From NCBI GenBank assembly GCA_902462635.1, contig CABQCN010000080.1, positions 1 through 6,784 on the forward strand: 6,784 bases of DNA, read 5' to 3'. Position 1 is the first letter of the stretch. Each line of letters opens with the position of its first letter. The stretch is from an uncultured Oscillospiraceae bacterium (GTDB lineage: Bacteria > Bacillota > Clostridia > UBA1212 > UBA1255). The translations under genes and the position numbers were made by a program. Positions 4,538 through 6,784 of the stretch are shown one piece after another. The notes below the pieces were generated by a model that had not been told where the DNA came from, made no database searches, and saw only the letters and a list, made by a program, of their open reading frames with translations.

Positions 4538-6784
4538 TTAAAATTCCGTTTGTAACGGTATGATATACTGTGCGCTCAAACTCCATGCGTTTTTCGCAAA
4601 ATCACGCCCCCGCAGATACAAAAAGCCGCTGTGGATCTCTACGATATATCCCTGACTGCCATCGATACTGTATTCGTCGATGTTATTGTCGTTCCACAAA
4701 TACCCGACCGACGCGGCATTGATGTAGGCGGACGATTTGCTGCTGTCGTATAACACCGGGCTGAGCGAATTGAATTCCCAGTGCGTATGGCCGGTAAACA
4801 GCAGGATATTCGTATTATTTTCAATGATGCTGCGAATCTGCGCTTCCGCCGCCGTACTTTCCGCAATTCCCCACCAATCCTGAATCACAGGATTCCTTGC
4901 CTCCAGCGATCCGGAAACGGTGTTTTTCAGCGGCTGATGTAAAAATACGAAAACCGGTTTATTCGGGTCAGCCGCTTTCGCTGCGTTTACTTCATTTTGG
5001 AACCAGTTGATCTGCGTCTGCGTAATATACGCGTGTTCCCGCGGCATTCCCGCCGAAAGCGTAGATTGCCCCTCTGAACCGAGCATAATAAATTTACAGC
5101 CGTTCAGCTCGAAAGAATAATAGACCGTATTCACGGAAGTCATTCCGGGAACACCCGACACGGCGTTATTTTTAAAGCGCGTCAGATACTCGCTGTCCAG
5201 GGCCGCCGTACTGCTCGACGTACCGTTTGCATCTTTGAATTCATGGTTCCCGATTGCGCTGTACATCGGCAGACTCGATGAAATATAACTGCTGCGGATG
5301 CTGTTGAAGGCGTTCCAGGCGCCGGGCGTTCCGTTGTCGACATTGTCGCCTACCGTAACGATGGCCGAAGACTGCGTGCTGTTCTTCACATAATGCAGCG
5401 CATTTGCCAGATTCGTTTGCTGCGCGGCGCTGTTTGCGGCCACATGGATATCAGAAAGGATGGAGAACGTATAAAGCGGATCGGAAACGGAAGGCATCCC
5501 CGTATGCGGCGGAATCGCGATCGTAGCGTAGCGCGCATTATTATCTTTATTATACACCCAAAGATGCGTCGCACCCTGCGGAATCACAAGCCCTTTCGGC
5601 ACATCGTACACATACGTCGAATCCGCCGTTTTGACCGCCATGCCAAACGGATCGGTGTAGCCGGGCAGCAGGTCCGTGCCGGTTCCCCAGAACAGCGTAA
5701 AACCGGAAACGTATCCCGCGTTGCTTGCCGTCACCGTAATTTTACCGTCCGCCCAGCCGGGATAAGAATTGTCCAGCTGGTATGTTACGCTCGATGGCGA
5801 AGTCGTTCTCGCTCCCGTCGCATCGATTGTAAAATCATAAATGGAATAGCCTTGTTTTACATTGTAATTTGCGTCCAGAACCGCCGCCGAATAATTTCCG
5901 GGCTTCAGCGTGCCGTTCTCCGCAAGGAAATAAGAATCCGGGCTGTGCGCTGCCGTGCTGCCGTTATATCCGGTGACTGCGTTGTTGGAAGTGGACCCCG
6001 GGATCGCCGTCCATACCGATGCGCTTGCGATCGCATTGTCCAGCGGCCATGTAATATGTTTCGTATCGTTATTGATATACCACCATAAAAGCGACCGGTT
6101 TCCGTAGCTTCCCAGCGTCTCGCCGCGCCTGTAAACCGCCACCCAGTCTCCGGGGGCAAACGAAGATCCGGCGAGATCCACGGTAAACAGCGGCCCGTCG
6201 GTTTCGACCGTAATTCCCGTCTCTTTCACGCTGAACTGGATATAATTTGTCTGCGAAACAGCCGTTCCGCCGACATAGCCGGTGGTCGGAATCACCTGAT
6301 AGAAGTCGGATCCGCCCAACACGACCGCGTGGTAATTTCCGGCGGGCAGGACAAAGCTGTCGTCTTTGCCGTTCTGATTATCGTCGCGGTAAAATATCGT
6401 GTACGTTTCGTTGAAAGACGTGTCGTTGCCGGTGATATCCCGCGTATAACGCGGAAAATCCGTAAGATCCAGTTGATTGAACGGTACGGTTTCCGATGCG
6501 CTTTCCCCTCCCATATAAACATATTGTAAGGACGGCTGCGTGGCGCTCCGCTGCTGATATTGCGATCCGGGCGCAAACCCCACGTCATCCGAATAGATCG
6601 CCAGCCATGTGTTATTTTTAGAAACGCCTCCGTATTTCAAATCGATCCGTTCACCCGGCGCAAATACCGTTTTATTCAAAGAAAGAAACGCGCCATCGGG
6701 TACGACGTCAAAATAAATACGGTTGTTTACGTCAAAGGGTTCGTAATAGTCGCTGCCTCCGGACGTCGTCATGTATACCGCTAC
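4538..6784 (-). CDS. Large secreted calcineurin-like metallophosphoesterase with repeated surface modules (5' end outside window)
   Basis: 748 residues are visible, numbered here from the first codon at 6784; the frame is open to the edge. The internal Met at 6772 is not the start, because the preceding VAVY continues a module and no ribosome site lies upstream within the window. Order: tail of one module (1-27), a full module (31-187), a second full module (190-321), an Ig/Fn3-like domain (331-426; WADGKITVTASNAGYVSGFTLFW read in parts, then IPQGATHLWVY), and a phosphoesterase domain from about 438 to 717. The two-metal site is complete: D445-I-H447, G479-D480-N, G512-N-H514-E, H616-Q-P, and G665-H666-T-H668. 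Such enzymes hydrolyse phosphoesters; the substrate cannot be told, but an extracellular nucleotide, phosphosugar or phospholipid is possible. There is no C-terminal membrane helix or sorting signal; an anchor, if any, is in the missing N-terminus. The signal peptide is likewise unseen. Confidence 0.9.
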   Translation of the reverse strand, partial: VAVYMTTSGGSDYYEPFDVNNRIYFDVVPDGAFLSLNKTVFAPGERIDLKYGGVSKNNTWLAIYSDDVGFAPGSQYQQRSATQPSLQYVYMGGESASETVPFNQLDLTDFPRYTRDITGNDTSFNETYTIFYRDDNQNGKDDSFVLPAGNYHAVVLGGSDFYQVIPTTGYVGGTAVSQTNYIQFSVKETGITVETDGPLFTVDLAGSSFAPGDWVAVYRRGETLGSYGNRSLLWWYINNDTKHITWPLDNAIASASVWTAIPGSTSNNAVTGYNGSTAAHSPDSYFLAENGTLKPGNYSAAVLDANYNVKQGYSIYDFTIDATGARTTSPSSVTYQLDNSYPGWADGKITVTASNAGYVSGFTLFWGTGTDLLPGYTDPFGMAVKTADSTYVYDVPKGLVIPQGATHLWVYNKDNNARYATIAIPPHTGMPSVSDPLYTFSILSDIHVAANSAAQQTNLANALHYVKNSTQSSAIVTVGDNVDNGTPGAWNAFNSIRSSYISSSLPMYSAIGNHEFKDANGTSSSTAALDSEYLTRFKNNAVSGVPGMTSVNTVYYSFELNGCKFIMLGSEGQSTLSAGMPREHAYITQTQINWFQNEVNAAKAADPNKPVFVFLHQPLKNTVSGSLEARNPVIQDWWGIAESTAAEAQIRSIIENNTNILLFTGHTHWEFNSLSPVLYDSSKSSAYINAASVGYLWNDNNIDEYSIDGSQGYIVEIHSGFLYLRGRDFAKNAWSLSAQYIIPLQTEF
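5822..6217 (-). other. Surface module copy 3 (in the metallophosphoesterase), closest to copy 1
   Basis: Encodes residues about 190-321 of the visible fragment. Blocks in order are ITVETDGPLFTVDL, FAPGDWVAVYRRGE, SLLWWYIN, ITWPLDNAI, TLKPGNYSAAVL and IYDFTID. It matches the module of the left exported protein block by block, and is closer to it than to its own neighbour (copy 2), as far as can be judged by eye. Confidence 0.75.
6224..6694 (-). other. Surface module copy 2 (in the metallophosphoesterase), longer and with a Ca-loop-like insert
   Basis: Encodes residues about 31-187. Landmarks: FAPGERIDL, NTWLAIY, SLQYVYMG in place of the WWYI block, LPAGNYHAVVLGGSDFYQVI, and YIQFSV. The FAPG, LAIY and PAGNY blocks line up with copies 1 and 3, so it is a more distant copy. 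Between residues 134 and 142 it carries DDNQNGKDD, a DxNxNGxD pattern like EF-hand or thrombospondin type 3 calcium loops; copies 1 and 3 lack it. A third, partial module tail (VAVYMTTSGGSDYYEPF, YFDV) precedes it at 6704-6784. Confidence 0.6.

Noticed and set aside
4546..4558. CCGTT-TGT-AACGG hairpin as terminator of the metallophosphoesterase gene
   Set aside because: The stem is only five bases with a three-base loop, lies before the stop codon and is followed by AATTTTAA, a weak tail; too little to call a terminator.
5393..6088. Plus-strand reading frame of 231 codons opposite the metallophosphoesterase
   Set aside because: It is extremely Arg/Ile-rich and antisense to a well-supported gene.
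6770..6772. ATG at 6772 as the start of the metallophosphoesterase
   Set aside because: The frame stays open to the window edge, the residues before it (VAVY) fit a module strand, there is no signal peptide after it and no ribosome binding site is visible.

Overview
The window looks like a chromosomal segment of a mid-G+C Gram-positive anaerobe, most likely a member of the Clostridia. The reasons are strong AGGAGG-type ribosome binding sites, a near-consensus vegetative promoter, a class II fructose-bisphosphate aldolase next to a long PPi-type phosphofructokinase, and secreted proteins built from repeated beta-rich modules. The assignment below class is not supported by anything I can see. 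There are no RNA genes, CRISPR arrays, insertion sequences or integrase signs, and no gene-free stretch longer than about 220 bases.

Layout from left to right. At 1-713 (minus) lies the first 237 residues of an exported modular protein whose end is outside the window. A 217-base divergent intergenic region (714-930) holds two promoters back to back and an unusual pair of inverted repeats over the minus-strand start site. At 931-2265 (plus) is a membrane-anchored protein of the D-Ala-D-Ala carboxypeptidase (peptidase S11) fold whose catalytic motifs are degraded, so it is probably a pseudoenzyme. It converges on, and overlaps by 11 bases, a two-gene minus-strand glycolytic operon: fba (3514-4449) followed 29 bases later by a PPi-type phosphofructokinase (2255-3484). 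At 4538-6784 (minus) is a large secreted metallophosphoesterase whose N-terminus is outside the window.

Functional reading. The fba and phosphofructokinase products catalyse neighbouring glycolytic steps (fructose 6-phosphate to fructose 1,6-bisphosphate, then to two triose phosphates), and a PPi-linked enzyme would make the first step reversible. The other three genes all concern the cell surface. The two incomplete genes at the window ends share a homologous extracellular module marked by DWV.(I/V)Y, a WWYI block, NWP/TWP and a KPG(K/N)Y turn, although they are separated by three unrelated genes. The metallophosphoesterase carries two full copies and the tail of a third.

Most notable points: the shared, apparently undescribed (to me) module family; the S11 pseudoenzyme divergently paired with one module protein; a convergent junction in which each gene's 3' hairpin lies inside the other gene's coding sequence; and palindromes placed exactly over a consensus promoter.
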